Position numbers and translations under genes: made by a program. Below the pieces are notes generated by a model. The model was not told the origin of the DNA. It ran no database searches and was given only the letters and a program-made list of their open reading frames with translations. Positions 16,162 through 24,740 of a stretch of DNA of 37,597 nt are shown in pieces. Source of the stretch: Gemmatimonadota bacterium (GTDB lineage: Bacteria > Gemmatimonadota > Gemmatimonadetes > JACCXV01 > JAHWKZ01); the NCBI GenBank assembly GCA_025931135.1, contig JAICNR010000008.1, positions 1 through 37,597 on the forward strand, in the 5' to 3' direction. How positions within the stretch are numbered: position 1 is the stretch's first letter; each line of letters starts with the position of its first letter.

Positions 16162-16617
16162 TCAGCCCTCACCCTCGGTCTCCGAGAACTCGACGGCCAC
16201 GATCGCACGGCTCGTCAGCCAGGCGCGCTCCAGGTTGAGCGCGCGGCTCAGAGGGTCGGTCGGGAAGAGGAAGAAACCCGGCTGATCCGGCCGATAGTCG
16301 TAGGTGATCCCCACCAGCACCTCCCCCCACGCGCTCGTGACGTTCAGGGACCGGCCACCGACGGAGGGCGGCTTGGGCATCGGAGCGAGATCGTCTTCAG
16401 GCTCGTAGCGGCGGCTGCGGTCGAACGCGAAGTCACGCACGAAGAACACCGCCAAGGTGTCCGCAAACTGGATCTCACGCCGTTCGCCCGTCTCGCCGGC
16501 GGGGCCGGCCAGGCGCAGATGGAAGGTCGGCTCGAGCGGATTGAAGACGCGCGAGTGCCCCTTGATCCGCGTGCCGTCCCCGAGCAGGACCACGATCCGG
16601 TTGTCCATGGCGTTCAC
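16162..16617 (-). CDS. Small conserved protein, DUF6982-like
   Basis: About 150 residues, cytoplasmic, no signal peptide. The sequence follows a pattern I associate with small proteins of Acidobacteria and deltaproteobacteria annotated as DUF6982. It runs VVLLGDGTRIKGHSRVFNP, then FHL, then TLAVFFVRDFAFDRS, then GEVLVGITYDY, GFFLFPTDP and a final AIVAVEF. The family number is from memory and should be checked. The function is unknown, and such proteins often sit beside PilZ or type IV pilus genes, which is not the case here. A GTG at 16617 has GAGG eight bases upstream and is preferred. ATG at 16608 is an alternative. It is convergent with mltD and separates it from the symporter. Confidence 0.6.
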   Translation of the reverse strand: MNAMDNRIVVLLGDGTRIKGHSRVFNPLEPTFHLRLAGPAGETGERREIQFADTLAVFFVRDFAFDRSRRYEPEDDLAPMPKPPSVGGRSLNVTSAWGEVLVGITYDYRPDQPGFFLFPTDPLSRALNLERAWLTSRAIVAVEFSETEGEG

Positions 16618-16700
16618 ACTAGCCGCCTCGCGACTGCGCATCAACATCGCCCCGGGCCACCGGGCGATTTTGCGGACTCGACACTAGGTTTCGTCCGCCC

Positions 16701-18512
16701 ATGTCCGACCTTTCCTCCTTTTTCGCCCAGCTCCACTGGCTCGACTGGGCCGTTATCGCGGCGTACTTCGCGCTCTCGCTGGGCGTCGGCCTGTGGTTCA
16801 TGCGGCGCGCCGGTTCCTCGACAGCGGAGTTCTTCGTCTCGGGGCGCGATCTGCCGTGGTGGCTCGCCGGCACGTCGATGGTCGCGACGTCGTTCTCCGT
16901 AGATACCCCGCTCCTGATCACCGGCTTCGTCCGGACGCAGGGCATTCAGGGCAACTGGATCTGGTGGTGCTTCGCGATCGGCGGAGTGTTCTCCGCGTTC
17001 GTGTTCGCCCAGTTGTGGCGCCGAACCGAGGTCATGACCGACGTCGAGCTGACCCAGCTCCGCTACTCCGGCCGGCCCGCGGCCGCGCTGCGCGGATTTC
17101 GCGCCGTCTATATGACTCTGTACGCCAACTGCCTCACGATGGCCTGGGTGATGCTCGCGATGGTCAAGGTGTTCGGGACGGTTTTCGACGTGGGGACGCT
17201 GGAGGCGACGCTGTTCGCGGCCGTGATCACGCTCGCGTACTCGATGGTGTCGGGTCTGTGGGGCGTGGTGGTCACCGACCTGGTGCAGTTCGCGCTCGCC
17301 ATGCTGGGAGCGATCGTTCTCGCCTGGTTCGTCGTCGACGAAGTCGGAGGTCTGGCGGCCATGCTCGATGGCGTGCGCGCTACCGCGGGAGCGGACGTGC
17401 TGGGCTTCCTGCCGCGGCTCGAGGACAGCGGTCCGGCGGCGTCGAGCGGCACTTGGTGGGGAGACCTCCTGTCCTGGTCGGCCACGCCGGTCGCGGCGTT
17501 CCTAATCCTGATCACGCTCCAGTGGTGGGCGAACAAGAACGCCGACGGCGGCGCGGTCGTGATCCAGCGTATGGCGGCGTCGCGCGACGAGCGCGAGTCC
17601 GTCCTCGGGACGCTGTGGTTCCAGGTCGCCAACTACGCGCTGCGCCCGTGGCCGTGGATCCTGGTGGCGCTGGGATCGCTCATCCTGTACCCGACGATGG
17701 ACGACCCGGAGCTCGCCTACCCCCAGGCGATGGTGGACTACCTGCCCGTGGGGCTCCTGGGACTCATGCTGGCGGCGTTCCTGGCGGCCTTCATGTCGAC
17801 GTTGACGTCGTTCATAAACCTGTCCGCGGCCTACCTCGTGAACGACCTCTACCGGCCGTTCCTGGCCCGCGGCCGGGAAGATCGTCACTACGTCCAGGCC
17901 GGCCGGGTGGCCTCCTTCGTCGCGCTCGCGATCGGCGTCGTGATCAGCTTCTACGCGACCTCGATCTCGGGGCTGTTCCTGCTCCTCCTGACCCTGGGGG
18001 CGGGGATCGGGCTGGTCTACGTGGCGCGCTGGTTCTGGTGGCGGGTGAACGCGTGGAGCGAGATCTCGGCCATGGTCGCGAGCTCGCTGATCGGCGCCGC
18101 GCTCCAGCTCTCGCCCGAGTGGGGCGGCCCGACATTCCCCTTCGCGGCGAAGGTGTTCCTGAACCTGATCGGCTCGACGGCGGTGTGGATCGCGGTGACC
18201 TACGCGACCCCGCCCACGTCGATGGAGCGGCTGGTCGAGTTCTACCGCCGGGTGCGGCCGCCCGGCTGGTGGGGGCCGGTCCGGGAAGCGATCGGCCAGC
18301 CGCCTCGCGCGCGCACCGAAGGTCTGCGCCGGGGACTCGCGCTCTGGGCGCTCGGCACGACGTTCATCTACGCGGCCATGTTCGCGGTCGGGAAGCTGCT
18401 TCTCCTGGAGTGGGGCTGGGGGACGGGATTGGGCCTGGTGGCGGTCGTCACCGGGTGGGCGCTCTCCCGTCAGCTGACGCGCGAGCGGGTGGCGAAGCTG
18501 CTGGGGGGTTGA
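16701..18512 (+). CDS. Sodium:solute symporter (SSS family)
   Basis: A 603-residue polytopic inner-membrane protein with about 13-14 membrane helices. The N-terminus has the family pattern WAVIAAYFALSLGVGLWFM, then TAEFFVSGRDLPWWLAG, then TSMVATSFSVDTPL, which contains the Na+-site region of helix 1. Later FLAAFMSTLTSFINLSAAYLVNDLY is the conserved SSS segment of helix 8, with Ser/Thr residues that form the Na2 site. Substrates in this family range from sugars and sialic acid to amino acids, and the sequence alone does not decide. Its place just after murQ-anmK-nagZ-mltD suggests an amino sugar, muropeptide or anhydrosugar, but that is inference. The last 65 bases overlap the convergent amidohydrolase gene. 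Confidence 0.9.
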   Translation: MSDLSSFFAQLHWLDWAVIAAYFALSLGVGLWFMRRAGSSTAEFFVSGRDLPWWLAGTSMVATSFSVDTPLLITGFVRTQGIQGNWIWWCFAIGGVFSAFVFAQLWRRTEVMTDVELTQLRYSGRPAAALRGFRAVYMTLYANCLTMAWVMLAMVKVFGTVFDVGTLEATLFAAVITLAYSMVSGLWGVVVTDLVQFALAMLGAIVLAWFVVDEVGGLAAMLDGVRATAGADVLGFLPRLEDSGPAASSGTWWGDLLSWSATPVAAFLILITLQWWANKNADGGAVVIQRMAASRDERESVLGTLWFQVANYALRPWPWILVALGSLILYPTMDDPELAYPQAMVDYLPVGLLGLMLAAFLAAFMSTLTSFINLSAAYLVNDLYRPFLARGREDRHYVQAGRVASFVALAIGVVISFYATSISGLFLLLLTLGAGIGLVYVARWFWWRVNAWSEISAMVASSLIGAALQLSPEWGGPTFPFAAKVFLNLIGSTAVWIAVTYATPPTSMERLVEFYRRVRPPGWWGPVREAIGQPPRARTEGLRRGLALWALGTTFIYAAMFAVGKLLLLEWGWGTGLGLVAVVTGWALSRQLTRERVAKLLGG

Positions 18513-19770
18513 GGCCCTCGCGCGGGCGGACGCGGTTGGGGAGCGGGTCCGGCTCGCGGAACCAGCGACCTCGCACCATCACGCCGGCCGGCGCCTCGAG
18601 AGCCCCGAGGTCCTCGAGCGGATCGCGGTCCAGCAGGAGCAGGTCCGCTCTCGCGCCGGGCGCGATGACGCCGAACTCCCCGACCTGACCGAGGAACTCG
18701 GCGGCCCCCGCGGTCGCCATGCGAAGTGCCTCGAGAGGCGGGATGCCGGCCGCGACGAACTCCTCGAGCTCGTCGTGGAGCGAGGCGCCCGGATCCACCA
18801 CTTCGATCCCCGCGTCGGACCCGACCAGGAGCCCGGCACCCGCTCGGTGCAGCGCCCGGACCATCGCGCCGCGGTTCGCTCGCGACGCATCCCGCTCGTC
18901 CGCGGGGAGCGCGCGCCCCAGCCGGTGGGCGATCGTCAGCGTCGGGCATACCCAGGCGCCGGCCGCCTCGGTGGCCGCGGCGAGCGCGGGGATCCGCTCG
19001 GAGCGGGTCCGGACCCAGGCGCGTGGACCTCGCCCCCCCACCAGAGTCAGCTCCTCCAGGTAGCCGGACAGGTGCTCGAGCGAGCGCTGACCGGAGGCGA
19101 GCACCCGCTCGAGCCCGACGCGGTGGGGGACGTGGCCCACGAAGTCCATCCCGCGCCGCCGCGCCGCGGCGACGATCGAGTCGTACGGTTCCGCCCTCAG
19201 ATCCTGGTAGACCTTGAGGGTCGTATACCCGGCCCGCCGCTGGACCTCCACCACGCTGTCGGCGACGGTGGGGTCCATGACGAGCTGAGTGAGCGGCCAC
19301 TTGGGCGGCGTGCCGTCCAGCCCCGAGCTCACGAGATGAATCGCGGGGCCGAGGATCTCGCCGCGCTCGATCTCTCCGCGCATGACCCACGCGTCGGGGA
19401 AGCCCCACATGTTCCGAACCGTTGTGACCCCGAACGCGAGGTAGGTGTCGAGATCCTCGCGATTCAGGTGGACGTGCATGTCCGCGAGGCCGGGCATCAG
19501 GGTTCGCCCGCGGCCGTCGACGACGAGCGCGCCCTCCGGCGCCGCGAGGTCGCTCGCCGACCCCACCCAGCGGATCCTGTCTCCCTCGATCAGGACGGAC
19601 TGCGAGTCGCGCGGTCCCGACCCGTCCATCGGGAGGAGTCGGACGTCGACGATCGCGACGGGGGGCGCGGCGGGAGGCGCGAGAGGCGCGGTCACCAGGA
19701 GAGGCAGGACCACCGGCAGCAGCCGGCCCACACCTCGTCGCGCACCGCCGTACGTCGGGTGGAACCCCAC
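18448..19770 (-). CDS. Secreted metal-dependent amidohydrolase
   Basis: About 440 residues: a signal peptide followed by an amidohydrolase-superfamily TIM barrel of the imidazolonepropionase/prolidase-like type. Metal-binding motifs are visible as LADMHVHLN (H-x-H), the lysine in TTLKVYQDL, H in MDFVGHVPHRVG and RSLEHLSGY, and the Asp in LLVGSDAGIEVV. The composite domain at both ends (VAIVDVRLLPMDGS, ADLLLLDRDPLEDL) is typical. Such secreted enzymes hydrolyse dipeptides or cyclic amides. The start is uncertain: GTG 19770 was chosen, with TTG 19779 and GTG 19731 as alternatives. The last 25 residues are Pro/Ala/Arg-rich and are read from DNA that also codes the symporter end, probably a stop-loss extension. 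Confidence 0.8.
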   Translation of the reverse strand: MGFHPTYGGARRGVGRLLPVVLPLLVTAPLAPPAAPPVAIVDVRLLPMDGSGPRDSQSVLIEGDRIRWVGSASDLAAPEGALVVDGRGRTLMPGLADMHVHLNREDLDTYLAFGVTTVRNMWGFPDAWVMRGEIERGEILGPAIHLVSSGLDGTPPKWPLTQLVMDPTVADSVVEVQRRAGYTTLKVYQDLRAEPYDSIVAAARRRGMDFVGHVPHRVGLERVLASGQRSLEHLSGYLEELTLVGGRGPRAWVRTRSERIPALAAATEAAGAWVCPTLTIAHRLGRALPADERDASRANRGAMVRALHRAGAGLLVGSDAGIEVVDPGASLHDELEEFVAAGIPPLEALRMATAGAAEFLGQVGEFGVIAPGARADLLLLDRDPLEDLGALEAPAGVMVRGRWFREPDPLPNRVRPREGLNPPAASPPARASADGRAPTR

Positions 19771-19823
19771 GGGGTCCAAACGGCGTCGGGCAGGTGCCGG
19801 TTTGTTCCGCTACTTTCGCCGTC

Positions 19824-21719
19824 ATGCCCCATCGCAACGTCTTCCGGATTCTCGCACTGGCCGCGAGCCTTGGGCTCGCCACCGCCGACGCGACCGCTCA
19901 GGACGACCTCGCGGTCACGATCCAGTATCCGCCCGCGGGGGCTGCGGTCACGGCTACGGATTCCACGTTCGTATTCGGACGGGTCGACGGTGCGAGCGGC
20001 GAGACGGTCGAGCTCTCCGTCGGCGGGAGCCCGGCCCACGTCCACGCCGGCGGCGGTTGGATCGCGTACGTCCCGCTGGAGCCGGACTCGTTCACGTTCG
20101 ACGTCGTCGCCACGGCGAGCGACGGGCGCCGGGCCGAGGCGCGGCGCACGGTGTGGGTTCCGCGTTCGCCCCTCGCGGCGCCGACGGGCGACACCCTGGG
20201 TTACCGGCCCGAAACGATCGACCCGCGCGGGGCACTGGAGCTCTATGCCGGCGACACCGTCCAGGTCTCGGTGGTCGCGGCGCCGGGGATGGAGATCCGC
20301 GCACGGGTGGGAGGGAGCGGCGTGCGGCTCTCGCCGGGGTTCCCGGACGGCGCGAATCCAGGGCGACTGGTCTTCGACTTCGCCGATCCCCCGGAAACGC
20401 AATGGACCGCGGATCCCCCTCGCCCCGCGGACGGACCCTGGAAGCGCTACGCGGGTGACCTGTACCTGACGCTCTCGGGTGCGGCTTCCGATTCCCTGTG
20501 GCTCGATGTCACCGATCCGGCGGGTCGGATGCGGACGGTTCCGGTGGCGGAGATCTCGTTCCTCGACCCGACCGTGATCCCGACCGCCGTCCTCCACGAC
20601 GACACGGCGGGTGCCGGGGGAACCGACCACCGGGTAATCGCCCGCCACGGCGCGGGCGCCGGCTATTCCCTCTTTCTGCCGAACGGCACGCATGCCGCGC
20701 TCGGCCGGCGGGTCGGGGACTGGCGCGAGATCGCGCTCGCTCCCGGGACGCGCGCCTGGACTCCGCTGGCGGAGACCCACCCGGTCGACGCCGCGCGGCC
20801 GACGAGCCGGATCCGCGTGATCCGAACCCGCACGCGGGACGGATGGAGCGAAGTCGTGATTCCGACGACGGAGCGGCTCCCCTTCCGGCTCCGCCAGGAT
20901 CTGGAGCCCGCGCGGTATGCGATCTCGGTCTTCGGCGCACTCGCCGACGTCGACTACGTCCAGTACACGTTCTCGGATCCCCTCGTCGAGTCCATCGATT
21001 GGGGTCAACCCGAGACGGGAACGCTCGAAGTCGAGGTCACGCTGTCCGGCGAGCGCGCGTGGGGCCACCGCGCGTACTGGGAGGGATCCCACCTCGTGAT
21101 CGGGTTCCGTCATCCGCCCCCGGCGCTGTCGGACCGCCGCTTCCGCTCCCCGCTCCACGGGGTCCGGATTGTCGTCGATCCCGGTCACAACCCCGACACG
21201 GGAGCGGTCGGACCGACCGGACTCGAGGAGCGCGAAGCGAACCTCGCGATCTCGCTCGAGCTGGCCCGGATTCTCGAACGGCGGGGGGCGCTGGTGACCC
21301 TCACCCGCGCGACGCCGGACTCCGCGCTCGGGCTCTACCCCCGGACGGACGTGGCGATCGCTGCGGGGGGGGAGCTCTTTATCTCGATCCACAACAACGC
21401 CCTTCCGGACGGCGTGAACCCGTTTCTCAACAACGGCACCTCGGTGCTGTACTATCATCCGCAGTCGCGGGAGCTCGCGGAGTCGATCCAGGCGGAGCTC
21501 CTGCCCCGGACGGCGCTTACCGACCGGGGCGTGTGGCATCAGAACGTGGCCGTCCTGCGGATGAACGAGATGCCCGCGGTGCTGGTCGAGGCTGCGTTCA
21601 TGATGATCCCCGAACAGGAGGCGGCACTGCGCACGCCGGAGTTCCGCCGGCGGATCGCGGAAGGCGTCGCCGCGGGCATCGAGCGGTATCTCGAGGCACG
21701 GGAAGGAGCATTGCGTTGA
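19824..21719 (+). CDS. Exported N-acetylmuramoyl-L-alanine amidase (Amidase_3)
   Basis: A 631-residue protein with signal peptide (cleavage near ATA-Q). A long N-terminal part of Ig-like and AMIN-like beta domains (residues about 25-435, including RVDGASGETVELSVGG and TGTLEVEVTLSGERAWG) is followed by a C-terminal zinc amidase of the AmiA/B/C type. Zinc ligands are H455 in VVDPGHNPD, E469 in GLEEREANL and H in LFISIHNNALP. The catalytic Glu is in PAVLVEAAFMM. It cuts the MurNAc-L-Ala bond in peptidoglycan during cell separation. The large N-terminal region probably targets it to the septum or regulates it. ATG 19824 was chosen because it starts the signal peptide. The stop overlaps the TTG start of the ankyrin gene. 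Confidence 0.9.
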   Translation: MPHRNVFRILALAASLGLATADATAQDDLAVTIQYPPAGAAVTATDSTFVFGRVDGASGETVELSVGGSPAHVHAGGGWIAYVPLEPDSFTFDVVATASDGRRAEARRTVWVPRSPLAAPTGDTLGYRPETIDPRGALELYAGDTVQVSVVAAPGMEIRARVGGSGVRLSPGFPDGANPGRLVFDFADPPETQWTADPPRPADGPWKRYAGDLYLTLSGAASDSLWLDVTDPAGRMRTVPVAEISFLDPTVIPTAVLHDDTAGAGGTDHRVIARHGAGAGYSLFLPNGTHAALGRRVGDWREIALAPGTRAWTPLAETHPVDAARPTSRIRVIRTRTRDGWSEVVIPTTERLPFRLRQDLEPARYAISVFGALADVDYVQYTFSDPLVESIDWGQPETGTLEVEVTLSGERAWGHRAYWEGSHLVIGFRHPPPALSDRRFRSPLHGVRIVVDPGHNPDTGAVGPTGLEEREANLAISLELARILERRGALVTLTRATPDSALGLYPRTDVAIAAGGELFISIHNNALPDGVNPFLNNGTSVLYYHPQSRELAESIQAELLPRTALTDRGVWHQNVAVLRMNEMPAVLVEAAFMMIPEQEAALRTPEFRRRIAEGVAAGIERYLEAREGALR

Positions 21720-22294
21720 GCGACCGGGACGAGCTCTGGCTGGCCATCTGCGAAGGAGACCACGCCACCATCGAGGCGCTGGTGGAAACGCGGCCGGACC
21801 TCGCGAGCGGGAAGACCGACGAGGGGCTACCCTGGGCGCTGGCGGCGGTCTACCGAGGCCATCCGGGGATCGCGGACCTCCTTCTCCGGCACGGGGCCGA
21901 GCTGGATCCGTTCACCGCGGCGGCTCTCGGGCGGACCGATCAGCTCGAGGTCCTCATCGATCGCGGCGAGGTCGCGCCCGGCGCGCGCAGCCCCGACGGC
22001 TGGACCCCGCTCCACCTGGCCGCGTTCTTCGGTCATCGCGACACCGCCGCGATGCTGCTCGATCGCGGCGCGGACCTGGCCGCGCGCTCGACGAACGACC
22101 TCGAGAACACCCCGCTCCACGCCGCGCTGGCGGGGGGGCGCGGGCTGGTGGCCGAGCTCCTCGTGGAGCGCGGCGCGGACGTCAACGCCGCGGCGGCGGG
22201 CCTGCGCCCTCTCGACATCGCCGTAGGAAGGGAGGACCACGAGATGGTGGAGTATCTGACGCGACATGGCGCCTCGCGAGGGGAGGAGAGGTGA
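21716..22294 (+). CDS. Ankyrin-repeat protein with TTG start
   Basis: A 192-residue soluble protein built of about five ankyrin repeats. Typical units are DGWTPLHLAAFFGHRDTAAMLL followed by RGADLAARSTNDLENTPLHAALAGG (quoted across the repeat), then VAELLVERGADVNAAAAG. The start is a TTG at 21716 that overlaps the amidase stop (TTGAG). It is supported by GGAAGGAG at 21701-21708, seven bases upstream, while no in-frame ATG precedes the first repeat. No signal peptide, so it is cytosolic. Ankyrin repeats bind other proteins, and the partner is unknown. It sits in a fully overlapping chain with amidase, DUF1028 protein and glycyl-tRNA synthetase, which implies coupled translation. Confidence 0.85.
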   Translation: MSDRDELWLAICEGDHATIEALVETRPDLASGKTDEGLPWALAAVYRGHPGIADLLLRHGAELDPFTAAALGRTDQLEVLIDRGEVAPGARSPDGWTPLHLAAFFGHRDTAAMLLDRGADLAARSTNDLENTPLHAALAGGRGLVAELLVERGADVNAAAAGLRPLDIAVGREDHEMVEYLTRHGASRGEER

Positions 22295-23370
22295 AGCGCG
22301 CGGGAATCGTCGTCGTGACCGCGTTCCTGACCGCGATGACCGCGGCGGAAGCGGCCGCGCAGGCGGCGGCGGCTGTCCGGCGGCCACTGCGCCCCGTCGC
22401 GACATACTCGATCGTCGCTCGGGATTCGGCGACCGGCGAGCTCGGCGTCGCGGTCCAGTCGCACTGGTTCGGAGTCGGCGCGATCGTGGCGTTCGCCGAG
22501 GCGGGCGTGGGTGCGGTCGCTACGCAATCGTTCGTCGACCCGTCGTACGGGCCGCTGGGCCTGGAGCTCATGCGCGCGGGTCGGACGGCTCCCGAGGCGC
22601 TCGCCGGTCTGCTCGAGGCCGACCCCCATCCCGACGTGCGACAGGTGGGGATGATCGACGCCGCGGGCCGGGTCGCGGCGCACACCGGCGAGAACGCGAT
22701 CATCGCGGCGGGACACCACGTCGGCGAGAGCTACAGCGTTCAGGCGAATCTGATGGAGCGGGAGACCGTGTGGCCGGCGATGGCGCGGGCGTTCGAGGCC
22801 ACGGAGGGAGACCTGGCGGAGCGGATGATGGCCGCGCTCGAGGCGGCGCAGGCTGAGGGCGGCGACATCCGGGGACGACAGTCGGCTGCGCTCCTGGTCG
22901 TCAGCGGCACGTCGACCGGACGCCCCTGGGTCGACCGACTGTACGACCTGCGGATCGAAGACCATCCCGAGCCGCTGGTCGAGCTCCGGAGACTCCTGCA
23001 GCTGGCGCGCGCCTACCGCGAGATGAACGCCGGGGACGAGGCGATGACGATGAGTGAGGTGGATCGCGCTGTGACCCATTACGACGGCGCGGCGACGATG
23101 GTGCCCGAGAGCGCGGAGATGGTCTACTGGGCCGGCGTGACGCTGGCGTCGGTCGGCCGCGTGGACGAATCGCTCCCTCGGCTCGAACGGGCCTATGCCG
23201 CCGATCCGAGGTGGGCGGTTCTGACCGCGCGCTTGCCCGCGGCGGGGCTCCTGCCCGACGACCCCGCGCTCCTGTCGAGGCTCCTGTCCGTCCCCGGCGG
23301 CGAGCCCGGGATGGCGGAGTGGGGTCGGCTGGCGGCGATCGGCAAGGCCCCGCAACTTCCCGCCCCATGA
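22291..23370 (+). CDS. DUF1028 family exported protein
   Basis: A 359-residue protein with signal peptide (AAEAAAQ region). The DUF1028 domain is recognised by TYSIVARDSATGELGVAVQS, GVGAVATQSFVDPSYGPLG, DVRQVGMIDAAGRVAAHTG and GNxM-like SYSVQANLME, ending in LLVVSGTSTGRPWVDRLYDLRIEDH (quoted here in part). The family is of the Ntn-hydrolase fold and is sometimes fused to peptidoglycan-binding domains. Residues from about 230 to 359 form a helical tail resembling TPR motifs (YWAGVTLASVGRVDESLPRL). Its role is unknown, and a peptidoglycan or peptide hydrolase is a guess supported only by the adjacent amidase. The GTG start overlaps the ankyrin stop and has GGAGGAG at 22282-22288. Confidence 0.85.
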   Translation: MKRAGIVVVTAFLTAMTAAEAAAQAAAAVRRPLRPVATYSIVARDSATGELGVAVQSHWFGVGAIVAFAEAGVGAVATQSFVDPSYGPLGLELMRAGRTAPEALAGLLEADPHPDVRQVGMIDAAGRVAAHTGENAIIAAGHHVGESYSVQANLMERETVWPAMARAFEATEGDLAERMMAALEAAQAEGGDIRGRQSAALLVVSGTSTGRPWVDRLYDLRIEDHPEPLVELRRLLQLARAYREMNAGDEAMTMSEVDRAVTHYDGAATMVPESAEMVYWAGVTLASVGRVDESLPRLERAYAADPRWAVLTARLPAAGLLPDDPALLSRLLSVPGGEPGMAEWGRLAAIGKAPQLPAP

Positions 23371-24740
23371 ACGACGAGACGAACGCCGCCGCTTCCGAGG
23401 CCGCAACGCTGTCCGACTGGGGCAACGTCGCCGCCGGCGACGTGATGGACCGCCTCGTGTCGCTCTGCAAGCGGCGCGGGTTCGTGTTCCAGTCCTCGGA
23501 GATCTACGGCGGGGTGGGCTCCACCTGGGACTACGGTCCCCTCGGAGTCGAGATGAAGCGCGCGATCCGCGACTTCTGGTGGGAGTCGATGGTCCGGCGG
23601 GACGACATCGAAGGCCTCGACGCCGCGATCCTGATGCACCCCCGCGTCTGGGAGGCGTCCGGTCACGTCGCGGGGTTCACCGACCCGCTGGTCGATTGCC
23701 GCAACTGCAAGCACCGTTTCCGCGCCGATGCACTCGCCGGCGCCGACGATCCCTACTGCCCGCGGTGCGGCTCCCGCGACCTGTCGGAGGCGCGGCAGTT
23801 CAACCTGATGTTCAAGACGTTCATGGGTCCCGTGGAGGAGGACGCCTCCGTCGTCTACCTGCGCCCCGAGACGGCGCAGGGGATCTATGTGAACTTCCTC
23901 AACGTGCTGAACGCCTCGCGGCAGAAGATACCGTTCGGCATCGCGCAGATCGGAAAGGCGTTCCGCAATGAGATCACGCCCGGGAACTTCATCTTCCGCA
24001 CGCGCGAGTTCGAGCAGATGGAGATGCAGTACTTCGTCAAGCCGGGCGAGGATCGGGAGTGGCTGGGGAAGTGGCTCGACATCCGACGCGCGTGGTACGG
24101 AGAGCTGGGTATCCGTGCCGACAAGCTGCGCGTGCACGAGCACGATCGCGACGAGCTCGCGCACTACGCGGCCGCGGCGTTCGACATCCAGTACGAGTTC
24201 CCTTTCGGCTGGCAGGAGCTGGAGGGCGTCCACGACCGCACCGACTTCGACCTGGGCCGGCACGAGGAGCACTCGGGGAAGAAGCTCTCCTATTTCGACG
24301 AGGAGTCGAAGGAGCGCTACGTCCCGTTCATCGTGGAGACATCGGCTGGCGTCGACCGGACGCTCCTCATGTGCCTGGTCGATGGATTCCGCGAAGAGGG
24401 CGAGGGCAAGGATGCGCGCACGGTCCTGCGCCTCGCGCCGCGGATCGCGCCAATCAAGCTGGCCATCTTCCCGCTGGTCCGTCGTGATGGGATGCCCGAG
24501 CTGGCCGGTGAGATCTACCGCGGTCTCGGACGTCGCTGGAACGCGTTCTTCGACGACGGGGGCTCGATCGGCCGGCGCTACCGAAGGCAGGACGAGGCCG
24601 GCACTCCGTTCTGCGTCACCGTCGACGGAGAGTCGGTGACGGAGCGCACCGTGACGGTGCGCGACCGGGATTCGATGGAACAGGTGCGGGTCGGCGTCGA
24701 CCGGCTCGAGGATTGGCTGGCGGAGCGGATCGACCCATGA
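23367..24740 (+). CDS. glyS: Glycyl-tRNA synthetase, alpha2-type
   Basis: A 457-residue class II synthetase of the homodimeric type (as in Thermus and eukaryotes). It charges tRNA-Gly. An N-terminal segment with SLCKRRGFVFQSSEIYGGVG is followed by a zinc ribbon with C111, C114, C131 and C134. Motif 2 is FGIAQIGKAFRNEITPG, followed by FRTREFEQMEMQYFV. Motif 3 is VIVETSAGVDRTLL-like (FIVETSAGVDRTLLMCLVDG). The C-terminal anticodon-binding domain runs from IKLAIFPLVRRDGMPELA to the end and appears complete. ATG overlaps the DUF1028 stop, so this essential gene may be translated through an operon with envelope genes, an unusual arrangement. The stop overlaps the next ATG. Confidence 0.95.
   Translation: MNDETNAAASEAATLSDWGNVAAGDVMDRLVSLCKRRGFVFQSSEIYGGVGSTWDYGPLGVEMKRAIRDFWWESMVRRDDIEGLDAAILMHPRVWEASGHVAGFTDPLVDCRNCKHRFRADALAGADDPYCPRCGSRDLSEARQFNLMFKTFMGPVEEDASVVYLRPETAQGIYVNFLNVLNASRQKIPFGIAQIGKAFRNEITPGNFIFRTREFEQMEMQYFVKPGEDREWLGKWLDIRRAWYGELGIRADKLRVHEHDRDELAHYAAAAFDIQYEFPFGWQELEGVHDRTDFDLGRHEEHSGKKLSYFDEESKERYVPFIVETSAGVDRTLLMCLVDGFREEGEGKDARTVLRLAPRIAPIKLAIFPLVRRDGMPELAGEIYRGLGRRWNAFFDDGGSIGRRYRRQDEAGTPFCVTVDGESVTERTVTVRDRDSMEQVRVGVDRLEDWLAERIDP

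Noticed and set aside
19692-21539. 615-codon minus-strand open frame opposite the amidase
   Set aside because: Low-complexity Arg/Gly/Pro translation, no recognisable domain; the plus-strand amidase motifs are decisive.
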